A stretch of DNA of 64,000 nucleotides from Thalassolituus sp006212115 (GTDB lineage: Bacteria; Pseudomonadota; Gammaproteobacteria; Pseudomonadales; Oceanobacteraceae), in the NCBI RefSeq assembly GCF_040372045.1, contig NZ_BAABWH010000002.1. One strand, given 5' to 3'. The notes under the pieces were generated by a model. The model did not search any database, was not told the DNA's origin, and saw only the letters and a program-made list of their open reading frames with translations. Every line of letters starts with the position of its first letter. Position 1 is the first letter of the stretch. The translations under genes were made by a program, and so were the position numbers. This document shows, piece after piece, positions 53,854 through 62,671 of this stretch.

Positions 53854-55755
53854 TTAATCGGCTGCTTCTAATTGCTCGGTTAAATCCATCCACTCCATTT
53901 CAACATCTTCGAGCTCACTTTTTAATGCGCCCTGTCGTTGAATCAACGCGCTTAATTCGTCTTTTCGGCTGGCATCATAAAGATCAGAGTCACCCATCTT
54001 CTCTTCGATGTCTGCTAATTCAGCCTGAAGCTTTTCCATCTGCTTCTCCGCGGCTTGTTGTTTTTTCCGTATAGGTGCCAATCGTTGGCGGCGCTCTGCT
54101 TCGAGTCTTTTTTGTTCTTTACGATCGATCGACGGTTTAGCTTCAGGGGCATTAACAGCATTCACATCCTGTGAGGATGTTGGATTGGGTACGTCCGTCC
54201 GATGATTCATGTAATCGTGATAATCATCCAGATCACCATCGAAGTTTTGTACTTTACCGTGATCCACTAGCCAGTATTCATCCACCGTGGATTTCAACAG
54301 GTGACGGTCGTGGCTGACGATTAAAATAGCGCCTTCAAAGTTCTGAAGGGCCAGCGCCAGCGCCTCACGCATTTCAATATCGAGGTGGTTAGTCGGCTCA
54401 TCGAGAATCAATAAGTTGGGCTTCATCCAGGCAACACAGGCCAGTGCCAATCGTGCTTTTTCACCGCCTGAAAACGGCTCGATGACTTCCAGCGCTTTAT
54501 CACCATGAAAGCCAAAGCCGCCCAAGAAGTTACGGATTTCCTGTTCGCTGGCCTGAGGCTTTAAGCGTTGAAGGATCAGGCTACCAGACGCTTTTACATC
54601 AAGAGATTCGAGTTGATGCTGAGCGAAATAGCCGATGCGACAATGTTCTCCGCTACTACGCTCTCCACTGATCAATGGAATATCCTCGCAGAGCGTTTTT
54701 AATAACGTTGATTTACCCGCTCCGTTCGGCCCAAGTAGACCAATGCGATGTCCCGGTACGATGGAAATATTCGTACCCGGCAGAATAACTTTGTCGGTGT
54801 AGCCGAGATCTGCCCGGTCGATGGCCAGTAAAGGCGACGACATTTTCTCGTAGCAGGGAAACTCGAACCGGAAGGGTGAATCCACATGCGCGGGTGCAAT
54901 CAGCTCCATGCGTTGCAGTTCTTTTAAGCGGCTCTGAGCCTGCTTTGCTTTACTGGCTTTGGCCCGAAAGCGAGCAACGAATTTTTCGATTTCAGCAACG
55001 CGCTCCTGTTGTTTCTCGTACACCGTTTGCTGTTGTGCGAGTTTCTCGGCACGAATGCGCTCATAGGCGCTGTAGTTACCCGGATATTGACTTAACTGCT
55101 TCTGATGGAGCTGGACAATATGGTCTGCGACAGAATCGATGAAATCGCGGTCATGCGAAATAAACAGCAGGGTTCCCGGATACTTTTTGAGCCAGCCTTC
55201 AAGCCACAGTGTCGCTTCGAGATCGAGGTGGTTCGTCGGCTCATCCAGCAGCATCAGATCGGACGGGGTCATCAGAGTCTGTGCCAGATTTAAGCGAATA
55301 CGCCAACCGCCTGAGAAGTCCCTCACAGGTCGTTGCATATCGGCTTGTGAGAACCCCAAGCCTTGCAGTAACTGCTCTGCTTTCACCGGTACCTGATAGC
55401 CTTGATGTTCGTCCATTGCGTCCATCCAGCGTGTCAGAACCTGATCGTCACTGGCAGTAGCGATACCTTGTTCGATTTCTCGGTATTTACGGTCGCCATC
55501 AATGGCATAATCGAGCGCTGTGCGTTCGGTGGCACTCACTTCCTGCTGCATGTGCGCGATACGCCATTTCGCTGGAATGCTGAGGTCTCCGGCGTCGACA
55601 GTCAGTTCACCGTTCAACAGGGCAAAGAGGCTCGACTTGCCTGCGCCATTGGGGCCGATTAAGGCCAGTTTCTGACCGTCGTGAATACGCAGGCTGGCGT
55701 TTTCCAGCAAAAAGTTAGTACCGCGTTGCAGCGCAACCTGAGTAAACTCAATCAT
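53854..55755 (-). CDS. yheS: ABC-F ATPase (YheS/Uup type)
   Basis: This 633-residue protein (E. coli YheS 637) starts at MIEFTQVALQRG; in-frame extension upstream adds 31 residues without family match. Two ABC cassettes have Walker A GPNGAGKSS (34-42) and GPNGAGKST, signatures FSGGW and FSGGE, and two DEPTNHLD boxes. The interdomain linker has YPGNYSAYERIRAEKLAQQQ and AKASKAKQAQSRLKEL. A C-terminal charged coiled coil lies at about 530-630. There are no membrane segments: ABC-F proteins act on ribosomes, not in transport. It ends 17 bases from the convergent kinase gene and diverges from a TIGR02444 gene. Confidence 0.92.
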   Translation of the reverse strand: MIEFTQVALQRGTNFLLENASLRIHDGQKLALIGPNGAGKSSLFALLNGELTVDAGDLSIPAKWRIAHMQQEVSATERTALDYAIDGDRKYREIEQGIATASDDQVLTRWMDAMDEHQGYQVPVKAEQLLQGLGFSQADMQRPVRDFSGGWRIRLNLAQTLMTPSDLMLLDEPTNHLDLEATLWLEGWLKKYPGTLLFISHDRDFIDSVADHIVQLHQKQLSQYPGNYSAYERIRAEKLAQQQTVYEKQQERVAEIEKFVARFRAKASKAKQAQSRLKELQRMELIAPAHVDSPFRFEFPCYEKMSSPLLAIDRADLGYTDKVILPGTNISIVPGHRIGLLGPNGAGKSTLLKTLCEDIPLISGERSSGEHCRIGYFAQHQLESLDVKASGSLILQRLKPQASEQEIRNFLGGFGFHGDKALEVIEPFSGGEKARLALACVAWMKPNLLILDEPTNHLDIEMREALALALQNFEGAILIVSHDRHLLKSTVDEYWLVDHGKVQNFDGDLDDYHDYMNHRTDVPNPTSSQDVNAVNAPEAKPSIDRKEQKRLEAERRQRLAPIRKKQQAAEKQMEKLQAELADIEEKMGDSDLYDASRKDELSALIQRQGALKSELEDVEMEWMDLTEQLEAAD

Positions 55756-55781
55756 AAGACCCATCAAGAAAGGTAAGACTA

Positions 55782-56249
55782 ATGGCGGCGCAGTTTGCCA
55801 CAGAAGCAGGTGACGAACCAATGAATAACGCGCTCTGGCGGTATGCACTTCAGGTGTATTCCCGGCCGGGTGTCGAGTCGCTTTTACTACGACTGCAGGA
55901 CGAGTTTGATGCCGATATTCTGCAGATCCTGGCTGTTCTATGGGCGAATGAAACCGCGCTAAGAATCTCTGATGAGGCCCTCAATGCACCGGACTACTTG
56001 GCATGGCGGGAATCTATGATTCAGCCTTTACGTGACCGCCGACGTGCATGTCAGCGCGGTGAGCATGGAGATTTATACGAGTTGCTTAAGAAGGCCGAAC
56101 TGGAAGCCGAGCGTTACGGTCTGGGGTTATTATGGACAGTATTGAAGGATAGCCCGGCCGCATCGGAGAACTGTGGTCTACAGGGTCTTATGCTACTCTG
56201 TAATTCGGAAAAGGAATGTCGTGAGTTGCTTCAACTCGCTCAACCGTAA
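55782..56249 (+). CDS. TIGR02444 (DUF2390) family protein
   Basis: This 155-residue protein contains LWRYALQVYSRPGVESLLLRLQDEFDADILQILAVLW, read here in two parts: the first 20 residues give the motif ALxxYxRPGVxxxLLxLQ, and the second the helix with Ala/Trp typical of this family. Further on are YLAWRESMIQPLRDRRRA and KKAELEAERYGLGLLW. All-helical, cytoplasmic, function unknown. In pseudomonads this family commonly lies divergent from an ABC-F gene, as here, with only 26 bases between the two starts. Confidence 0.82.
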   Translation: MAAQFATEAGDEPMNNALWRYALQVYSRPGVESLLLRLQDEFDADILQILAVLWANETALRISDEALNAPDYLAWRESMIQPLRDRRRACQRGEHGDLYELLKKAELEAERYGLGLLWTVLKDSPAASENCGLQGLMLLCNSEKECRELLQLAQP

Positions 56250-56295
56250 CGCTGCGAAGTCGTAAGTGCAGGTAATCGAAGTTTCAGGAGGAAAC

Positions 56296-57015
56296 ATGTA
56301 TTCACCCGCATTCCCACACCAGGATATTCAGGAATTATTCCCCGACGTTTTTTGGGTTCACGGCAGTGTTCGTGTTGGCCCTGGCATGCGCCTGAATCGC
56401 AATATGTTGATTCTCAGAGAAGGTCGGGAACTCACATTGGTCAACCCGATACGACTGTCTGATGCCGGGCTGGTGGACCTTGATGCACTGGGAGATGTTG
56501 CCCGCGTAGTGCGGCTGGGCGATTTCCATGGAGCGGATGATCAGTTTTACGTCGATCGATACCAGTGCCTCTTCTGGGCGCAGGCTGGCCAGAGTAACTA
56601 TCCCGAGCCCGGTATCGATGTGCTGGTGGATGAGGCGTCACCCGGCCCGGTAAAACACAGTGAGTTTTTTGTGTTTCACAATGCTCGCTATCCTGAGTCC
56701 GCGCTATTGCTCCATCGCAGTCGTTTGCTGATCACGACAGACAGTCTGCAGTACCACAAAGAGTGGACGCATTTTTCTCCGGTATCCAAGTTGGCTTTTC
56801 GGTTCTTAGGCTTTCATCGGGGCATGAATATTGGCGCCCCCTGGCTTAAGCGGGTCACACCGAAGGGTGGGTCTATGCAGCATGATTTTGAACGCCTGAT
56901 TGAACTCGATTTTGATGCCTTAGTCGGTGCGCACGGTCAGGTTCTGCGTATGGGAGCGAAAGCGGCGGTTCGTACCGAAGTCAGGAATTTGTTCGGGCTG
57001 GAAGCCGAAATCTGA
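56296..57015 (+). CDS. DUF4336/metallo-beta-lactamase-like protein
   Basis: This 239-residue protein starts at ATG 56296 with AGGAGG four bases upstream; an earlier in-frame ATG (56266) lacks such a site. The pattern is MBL-fold-like: RLNRNMLILREGRELTLVNP (strands), VVRLGDFHGADDQFYVDRY, FFVFHNARYPESALLLHRSR and LLITTDSLQYHKEW. The C-terminal part contains VGAHGQVLRMGAKAAV. The usual HxHxDH metal motif is not present; the local sequence is FHGADD, as in DUF4336-type relatives. So hydrolase activity is uncertain. Probably cytoplasmic. Lies 46 bases after the TIGR02444 gene in the same direction. Confidence 0.6.
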   Translation: MYSPAFPHQDIQELFPDVFWVHGSVRVGPGMRLNRNMLILREGRELTLVNPIRLSDAGLVDLDALGDVARVVRLGDFHGADDQFYVDRYQCLFWAQAGQSNYPEPGIDVLVDEASPGPVKHSEFFVFHNARYPESALLLHRSRLLITTDSLQYHKEWTHFSPVSKLAFRFLGFHRGMNIGAPWLKRVTPKGGSMQHDFERLIELDFDALVGAHGQVLRMGAKAAVRTEVRNLFGLEAEI

Positions 57016-57032
57016 CACCTAACACCTAGCAC

Positions 57033-57770
57033 TTAAGACTGGGCTTGCCGGATATCGTCAATGGTGCAGCCAAGCCAGTGCATGAGCGGCTGCCATTCTT
57101 CCTGCTCTTTGGGGTGTTGTCGGTCAAAGTCGACGACACCAAAGCCGTGCTCTCCAGCTTTTACATAGAATTGTGTGTCGCGCAGTGCAGTGACGAACGG
57201 AATACCGAGTTCATCCAGATACTCCTTCAGCGAATTAAAACTCAGTGTGTTGCGTTTTACCCGATTGGCGACCACGGCGATCGTGCATGCACGCTGACGA
57301 TATGCCTGAGTCTTACGCAATGCGTTGATAAATTCTGTGGCGGCGCGCATATCAATTGCAGAAGGAATGACGGGTATCAGAATGATGTCTGCCTGAGCAA
57401 CGAGGTCAGAGAGGGCGTTCCCATGTAACCCTGCTGGTGTATCGATGACTACGCGCTCGGTCGCCAGCGGAATGCGCATACGCCAACTGAGGGTCGAGCC
57501 AGCGCGATGTCTCTCACGCTCGGCTTCAATACCGTTGATGATCGGTAGTCGGGCATTACGGAGTTTTAACCAGTCGGTAGCCGACGCCTGCGGGTCATGA
57601 TCAATAAGAGTGGTTGTTTTCCCTTCGCGGGCAAACTGACAGGCTAGGTTGGTCGCCAGGGTAGTTTTTCCGCAACCGCCTTTTGCGTTGGCCACCAGTA
57701 CACGTACAGCTCGGGCTTGGCTGACAATGCGTGGCTTCTGACTGATTACCCCGGCGGTCATAGAGGGCAT
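57033..57770 (-). CDS. ParA/MinD-type P-loop ATPase
   Basis: This 245-residue protein uses ATG 57770 with AAGGG five bases upstream; upstream in-frame starts lack a ribosome site. The deviant Walker A NAKGGCGKTTLATNLA lies at about 28-43, Walker A' TLIDHDPQASATDWL follows, and Walker B is VVIDTPAGLHG. The rest (ADIILIPVIPSAIDMRA, VVANRVKRNTLS) is typical of chromosomal ParA-like ATPases. No parB gene or parS-like repeats are nearby, so a classical partition role is doubtful; such orphans often position other cargo. It diverges from the DUF4124 gene over 85 bp. Confidence 0.88.
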   Translation of the reverse strand: MPSMTAGVISQKPRIVSQARAVRVLVANAKGGCGKTTLATNLACQFAREGKTTTLIDHDPQASATDWLKLRNARLPIINGIEAERERHRAGSTLSWRMRIPLATERVVIDTPAGLHGNALSDLVAQADIILIPVIPSAIDMRAATEFINALRKTQAYRQRACTIAVVANRVKRNTLSFNSLKEYLDELGIPFVTALRDTQFYVKAGEHGFGVVDFDRQHPKEQEEWQPLMHWLGCTIDDIRQAQS

Positions 57771-57855
57771 CGTTTCCCTTTGGCGATGAGTGTTATGATT
57801 AAGCATACTGCATAAATGGGCATTTTGCTGACGCCTGTGTACAAAAGGAGTTGAT

Positions 57856-58284
57856 ATGAAACTGACGGCCATTATTTTTATGATGAGTGTGCTGGGTGTG
57901 GCCTTTGCTACCCCCTATGTCATGAAACGCATTCAGTCTGGGGATTCCGGCATCTCGCTCAGCCAGTACACGCCGCCTGCTTCTTCCGCTCAGACTCGCC
58001 AGACGTTCTATAAATGGCAGGATGCCAATGGCCAGTGGCACTTTGGTAATGAGGCCCCTGAGGGCGTTGAAGCTATTCCGGTGAATATTGATACGGCGGC
58101 GAATATTCTGGCTCCGGTAGCCACTCAGGAAGAGAAGCCAACGGATTCACAGTTGATCAGCCCTGAACCTGCAATTCCAGATTCGCCCGTTGTCATGCCA
58201 TCTCAGGCGCTGGAATTAATTGATCAGGCTCAGCAGGTGAAGTCGATGCTGGAATCGCGATATTCATCCGAGAACGAGCCCTGA
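57856..58284 (+). CDS. DUF4124-type membrane-anchored protein
   Basis: This 142-residue protein starts after AAAGGAG. An N-terminal hydrophobic helix (LTAIIFMMSVLGVAFATPYV, about 3-22) acts as a signal anchor. FYKWQDANGQWHFGNEAPEG (about 51-70) is the characteristic DUF4124 motif. A proline-rich linker and a helical tail (ALELIDQAQQVKSMLES) follow. Expected to be anchored in the inner membrane with the domain in the periplasm. Function of the family is unknown. The gene diverges from the ParA-like ATPase gene and ends 34 bases from a convergent lipoprotein gene. Confidence 0.8.
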   Translation: MKLTAIIFMMSVLGVAFATPYVMKRIQSGDSGISLSQYTPPASSAQTRQTFYKWQDANGQWHFGNEAPEGVEAIPVNIDTAANILAPVATQEEKPTDSQLISPEPAIPDSPVVMPSQALELIDQAQQVKSMLESRYSSENEP

Positions 58285-58318
58285 GGCTTGGGTTTACTGC
58301 TACGGATGAAACCTTTCG

Positions 58319-59275
58319 CTAAAAAGTAATGTGATAGACGCGGCCATTTGCTGCGGCCGCGACAATCCCTGTATCTGAGAAGCCGACGTCTTCGACGGTC
58401 ACGTTATTACCCACCCAGTGGTCCCCCGGAGTGGCTCGCCAGCGTCCGAGTTCGGCCCCGGTCTGTGTGTCCCACAATTGAATCTGGCCAGACGTGTTAC
58501 CAGTCAGAAGCTGTCTCTCGGTGTCGTTAAATCGTGCAGAGGTGAAGTGTCCCCTACCACCCGGAAATTCAAACAAAAGCTCACCGCTTGCAGCATCCCA
58601 GAGACGACCTGGCTCACGCAGAGCTGAGGTGAATACGAGACGTCCGCTGCCAGATAGCTCGGCAGTTTTGACCTGGTTATTGTGCTGTAACGTCGCGATT
58701 GGGCTGCCGTCATTGAGATTCCAGATCACCGCGGTTAAATCGTCACTGGCCGATGCGCCGATTAAGCCATCAAGACTGAGGCTGACGTCGTAGACGATAC
58801 CGTCGTGGGGCAAGCGCTGGCGTATGCCGCCATTACGGATATCAAATAGTGTGGCGGTGTAATCCTGCATCGCCAGAAGAGCGAGTTGACCGTTGCTTGT
58901 CAGGGCGATGTCCTCGATATCGCCCGGTGCATTCCAGAACCATACTGCGGCTCCTGTCGCCACCTCCCACAGCACGATGGTGCGGTTATCGGCGCTGGCG
59001 ACGTAGGCATCTTCGGGTGAGAAGGCGGCGCTGGTCAGGTTACTGTAGCCGTCCGGCGTGTGGTTCCAGTCGAAGTGTCGTTCCGCCGGATCAAGCGTCC
59101 AGTAGCTTCCGCCGTGATGCAGACTACCGATAAATGCGGCATGTCCCGCATGGTTAATACGGATGCTGTAAACGCCTTGGGTGGCAACTTCAGAATAACG
59201 ATCTGGTTCTGCCGCTTTGTCACAGGCGACTACCAGGAAGAGGGAAGATAAAACGACGATGGTGCGGAAAATCAT
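58319..59275 (-). CDS. WD40-repeat-like lipoprotein
   Basis: This 318-residue protein uses ATG 59275 (MIFRTIVVLSSLFLVVAC) with an AGGT five bases upstream; an ATG five codons earlier is possible. Lipobox VVAC gives Cys18. The mature chain is a series of WD40-type blades: TSAAFSPEDAYVASADNRT then IVLWEVATG, VSLSLDGLIGASASDDLT then AVIWNLNDG, and LLTGNTSGQIQLWDTQTGA. About seven blades fit the length, forming one propeller. Bacterial WD40 lipoproteins usually serve as scaffolds. Partner unknown. Located between the DUF4124 and rsd genes. Confidence 0.82.
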   Translation of the reverse strand: MIFRTIVVLSSLFLVVACDKAAEPDRYSEVATQGVYSIRINHAGHAAFIGSLHHGGSYWTLDPAERHFDWNHTPDGYSNLTSAAFSPEDAYVASADNRTIVLWEVATGAAVWFWNAPGDIEDIALTSNGQLALLAMQDYTATLFDIRNGGIRQRLPHDGIVYDVSLSLDGLIGASASDDLTAVIWNLNDGSPIATLQHNNQVKTAELSGSGRLVFTSALREPGRLWDAASGELLFEFPGGRGHFTSARFNDTERQLLTGNTSGQIQLWDTQTGAELGRWRATPGDHWVGNNVTVEDVGFSDTGIVAAAANGRVYHITF

Positions 59276-59344
59276 GACAACCTGTTCCATGTACGATCAG
59301 TGGACGCGCACACCGCGCGCCCTGTTGTCAGTGTAGTTCAGAAA

Positions 59345-59818
59345 TCAGCTGGCAACGGCTTCGCGATGCACGTTGTGCATTTTCTCGATCAGGTTGTCTT
59401 CGATCTGGAAGCGTTCTTCAAGCACTTCGCCAATTGCTGAAAGATCAGACGGCAATTTGGCCAGTTGCTCAAGCGAGCAGTGCTTGTCGTACGTGTCATT
59501 AAAGTCGACGCACTCACCCGTGAGGATTTCCAGACGAGGCATGTGCTCGTTAGCAAGATCGATGGAGCCATCGTCGAACTCGCGGGCTTCATTCATTAAC
59601 TGTTCGTAGATTTCGAAGTGGCCTGCCGAACAGTAGTCCATCATCACTTCGCAGAAGCGTTGCAGGTTCGGAGCCAGTGGCTCTTCGTCCGAGAGCGGCT
59701 TGCTTGCGCTCAGATTGCAGAATAGAACAATCAGACTCTGACGTTCATTCAGCCACTTATCGATGAGTTGATGTACACCACCCCAGCGTTCCTGTGCATT
59801 TTTGCATTGTTCCAGCAT
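59345..59818 (-). CDS. algQ: Rsd/AlgQ anti-sigma-70 factor
   Basis: This 157-residue protein starts at MLEQCKNAQERWGGVHQLID, matching the Rsd/AlgQ beginning; AGAGGA eight bases upstream supports it over the in-frame ATG at 59896. Further family segments are KWLNERQSLIVLFCNL, LQRFCEVMMDYCSAGHFEIY and MPRLEILTGECVDFNDTYDKH. Rsd binds sigma-70 region 4 and shifts RNA polymerase use in stationary phase; in Pseudomonas AlgQ also affects alginate. In Pseudomonas it lies close to dsbH and hemC-D-X-Y; here the neighbouring dsbB is kept but the hem block is about 54 kb away. Confidence 0.9.
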   Translation of the reverse strand: MLEQCKNAQERWGGVHQLIDKWLNERQSLIVLFCNLSASKPLSDEEPLAPNLQRFCEVMMDYCSAGHFEIYEQLMNEAREFDDGSIDLANEHMPRLEILTGECVDFNDTYDKHCSLEQLAKLPSDLSAIGEVLEERFQIEDNLIEKMHNVHREAVAS

Positions 59819-59935
59819 GTCAAAATTCCTCTGTAAAACGGGTGAAACCCATGCCTCAGTGTCACCAATATAGGCGCGCTGAAACGGCGTTTTCAAGCAA
59901 CTTTTTTGAGTTTTTTTTCTTGCATTAGTGGCAAC

Positions 59936-60469
59936 TTATGCATCATGGGGCTTTGGCATCTGTATGGCGCGAACCAGGCCAATAGCACTTACGACCGCAA
60001 ACCCGACGAATACCACGCGCATCCATTCAGGCATGCTCATGCTCATTAATGACCAGGATACGTCAGCACAACTGCCGCTGGCCTGGAGCATAAAGGTAAC
60101 CAGCTCTGTGAAGGGCAGTACCTCCGCCATGTATTCAACACTGGGGCCGCATTCAGGCACCTCGTCCGCTGGCAGCCCCTGCAACCACACATGACGATGT
60201 GAAACCCATATACCAAATACAGATGACGCAAAGGTGAACACTAGTGACGCCAGTTGTGGCAGGCGCGTATTGCGGCTGAGGAAAGCGAGTAAACAGCCAA
60301 TTCCGACTGCCAGCGTTGCGATTCGCTGAACAATGCAAAGTGGGCAAGGGTCCAGAAAAAGTTGATATTCGAAGTAGTAGGCCGCGCCCAGTAACAGCGC
60401 ACAGATAACAAACCCGGCCAGGTAGCCACCGGCAACGACAGAGCTGGGAAACAGGCGTTGAAGAGTCAT
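59936..60469 (-). CDS. dsbB: Disulfide bond formation protein DsbB
   Basis: This 177-residue protein uses ATG 60469 (MTLQRLFPSS); a GTG 14 codons earlier is unlikely. Four membrane helices, first periplasmic pair Cys42-Cys45 in DPCPLCIVQRI, and second pair Cys107 and Cys134 (PECGPSVEYM and ASGSCADVSW) give the full DsbB set. It reoxidises DsbA and passes electrons to ubiquinone in the inner membrane. The many Cys-containing exported proteins in this window are plausible clients of the pathway. It lies upstream of rsd in the same direction, as in the Pseudomonas dsbH-algQ pair. Confidence 0.93.
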   Translation of the reverse strand: MTLQRLFPSSVVAGGYLAGFVICALLLGAAYYFEYQLFLDPCPLCIVQRIATLAVGIGCLLAFLSRNTRLPQLASLVFTFASSVFGIWVSHRHVWLQGLPADEVPECGPSVEYMAEVLPFTELVTFMLQASGSCADVSWSLMSMSMPEWMRVVFVGFAVVSAIGLVRAIQMPKPHDA

Positions 60470-60578
60470 ATCACTGGTTTTATTTTGCTGAAAGAGCCTC
60501 GAGTCTACCACGCGTCCCCGGCGGAATCTGTTACGGCTGCTAAGCTTGATAAAAATCTACAATTCAAGGAGGTTTGCT

Positions 60579-60986
60579 ATGCTTGCCCGTACATTATTTT
60601 GCCTGTTAATGGCTTTGCCACTGACTACGTTTGCGGAAGACGGTGCCGGAGCGCCAGTGGGCCCACAGATCCAGTACATCTATTTTGAGCCCGCGTTTGT
60701 TGTGAACTATGGAAGTACCGGGCGCATAAAGTATCTGAGGACGGACGTCGCTCTGAAGGTCAGCTCTACCGAGGCCGCAGGCATGGTGTCGCACCATAAA
60801 CCGTATCTGAGAAACAGCCTGGTGATGCTGTTCAGCGCTCAGGAAGCCAATATCATGAACTCCTCGGAAGGGCGCGAAGAACTGCGTCAGATAGCGCTTA
60901 AAGAAGTTAAAGCTGTGATGAGCGAGCTGGAGGGCGTCCCAGCGGTAGACGACCTGTACTTCAATAACTTCGTCGTTCAGAACTGA
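60579..60986 (+). CDS. FliL-like exported protein
   Basis: This 135-residue protein has ATG 60579 with a strong AAGGAGG six bases upstream. The N-terminus MLARTLFCLLMALPLTTFA is a signal peptide ending before EDG, rather than the anchor helix of flagellar FliL. The body follows the FliL pattern: YIYFEPAFVVNYGSTGRIKY, LRTDVALKVSS, HKPYLRNSLVMLFSAQE, then LRQIALKEVKAVMSELEG and DDLYFNNFVVQ. No flagellar genes are nearby. It may be a soluble periplasmic relative that stabilises another membrane machine; this is inference. It is convergent with gshA. Confidence 0.82.
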   Translation: MLARTLFCLLMALPLTTFAEDGAGAPVGPQIQYIYFEPAFVVNYGSTGRIKYLRTDVALKVSSTEAAGMVSHHKPYLRNSLVMLFSAQEANIMNSSEGREELRQIALKEVKAVMSELEGVPAVDDLYFNNFVVQN

Positions 60987-61010
60987 CTCTGACGAATCGG
61001 ACCTGGTTTA

Positions 61011-62576
61011 TTACCGGGTCATATACGCTGTCAGATACTCACCGAAGGGCAGCGTGTCGCTCTGTTCCAACTCTTCCTGCGCATTGAGGCTGTCCCGTGC
61101 CATCGCCTTCCACGTATCCTGAATGGTTCCAGAAAGGGGCTCGCTGAGGGTCTTCCTGTGCGCCTTCGCCTGACGAAGGGTCAGTTCCGCGAATTCAATA
61201 TTCTCATCTTCCAGAATACGCAGTACGCGCGCTGATGGTGTCAGGCTGCTGTCGGCGACTTTTAATCGCTGTTGCGCCAGAGTATCTCGGTGGAAACTGT
61301 GGTGATGTGCTTCGTCCATCAGCTCAGCCAGTGGCTGCATACTGTCGAGTAGCTCATTGGCCCAGTCAGTGAGCTTTTTGCTGCCTGCAGAACTCTCTAG
61401 TTCAAGCCCGGGTTTACGGCCTTCGTACACCACCTTACTGAAATTATTCTGAATGCGCTGATACGCCGTATTGTCGATTTCAGCGCTGTCCTGAAGAGCA
61501 CACCAGGTCAGGAATATATCCATAAAGTGCATCTGAGGTATGTCGAGGCCCAGAGGCAGGAACGGGTTGACATCTGTACTGCGAACTTCGATGTATTGAA
61601 TGCCAGCCCGGGCCAGTGACTCCAGCGGTTTTTCACCTGACTCACCAACACGCTTCGGTCTGATATTGCTGTAGTACTCGTTTTCAATCTGAAGCAGATT
61701 GGTGTTCAGTTGCTTGTATTGTCCGGAGGCTTCCTGCATACCGATAGCTTCGTATTCGGGGACAGGAATGGTCAGAGCGCTGCTCAAGGTGTCGATGTAA
61801 GTGTCCAGGCTGTTATGACAGATTTTAAGGCTCGACTGGGCGTTATTCTGATAGCCCAGATCACTCATCCGCAGAGAGGTTGCGTAAGGAGCATAAAGCG
61901 TATGTTTATGCAGCCTGTCCAGCTTGTGTTCGCGCCCTTCCAGGAAGGTACTGCACACGGCAGGTGAGGCGCCAAACAGGTACATCAGTAGCCAACCATA
62001 GCGTCGGAAGTTACGGATCATGCCTAAATAACGACGCGATATGGCGTCTTTATCGGCTTTTTCGCCGTCTTGTTCGGCCAGCAGAGCCAGCAGCTGATCT
62101 GGCAAGGAAAAGTTGTAGTGAATACCTGAGATTGCCTGCATCACACGACCGTAGCGGTGCCACAGCCCGTGACGGTAGGCATGCTTGAGCTGACCAAGAT
62201 TAGAGGTACCGTAATCGGCAATTGGAATGCTTAACTCACCTTTCAGAATACACGGCATGGACGCAGGCCAGATCAGCTCGCCTTCCATTTGCTGGTAGGC
62301 AAAACGATGCGCGGTTTCAAGGTAGGCAGCCGCTTCATGAGCACTGGTGAACACCGGTGTAATGAATTCGAGCAAGGCTTCTGAGTAGTCTGTGGTAATT
62401 GCAGGATGCGTCAGTGCAGAGCCCATTCCCTTCGGGTGTGGCGTCTGGGCGATCAGGCCGTCATTACTGCATCGTAATCCTTCTTTCTCAATGCCGCGCT
62501 GTAAGCGAGTCAACAAAGGACGATACTGAGATTCGGATAACAGAGACAGCAGTGAGTCGTAAGAAGCCAAGGGCAC
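61011..62576 (-). CDS. gshA: Glutamate-cysteine ligase GshA
   Basis: This 521-residue protein (E. coli GshA 518) starts at GTG 62576. Family segments are LLTRLQRGIEKEGLRC, SALTHPAITTDYSEALLEFI, SGIHYNFSLPDQLLALL, YIEVRSTDVNPFLPLGLDI and VVYEGRKPGLELE. It joins glutamate and cysteine with ATP in the first step of glutathione synthesis, in the cytoplasm. Proteobacterial type 1. The gene is single and convergent with the FliL-like gene, 24 bases away. Confidence 0.95.
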   Translation of the reverse strand: MPLASYDSLLSLLSESQYRPLLTRLQRGIEKEGLRCSNDGLIAQTPHPKGMGSALTHPAITTDYSEALLEFITPVFTSAHEAAAYLETAHRFAYQQMEGELIWPASMPCILKGELSIPIADYGTSNLGQLKHAYRHGLWHRYGRVMQAISGIHYNFSLPDQLLALLAEQDGEKADKDAISRRYLGMIRNFRRYGWLLMYLFGASPAVCSTFLEGREHKLDRLHKHTLYAPYATSLRMSDLGYQNNAQSSLKICHNSLDTYIDTLSSALTIPVPEYEAIGMQEASGQYKQLNTNLLQIENEYYSNIRPKRVGESGEKPLESLARAGIQYIEVRSTDVNPFLPLGLDIPQMHFMDIFLTWCALQDSAEIDNTAYQRIQNNFSKVVYEGRKPGLELESSAGSKKLTDWANELLDSMQPLAELMDEAHHHSFHRDTLAQQRLKVADSSLTPSARVLRILEDENIEFAELTLRQAKAHRKTLSEPLSGTIQDTWKAMARDSLNAQEELEQSDTLPFGEYLTAYMTR

Positions 62577-62671
62577 CTCTGGATGCAGGGAGAGTTGAGC
62601 GGATTATAGGGCGAATCCGGATGAAGTCTAACAACAAAACTCACTGGTGCAGAAGTCTGAACAGTCCGTTA

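Noticed and set aside
59897..59935. A/T-runs between rsd and dsbB as an intrinsic terminator
   Set aside because: Only a 4-bp stem can form, so it is not convincing.
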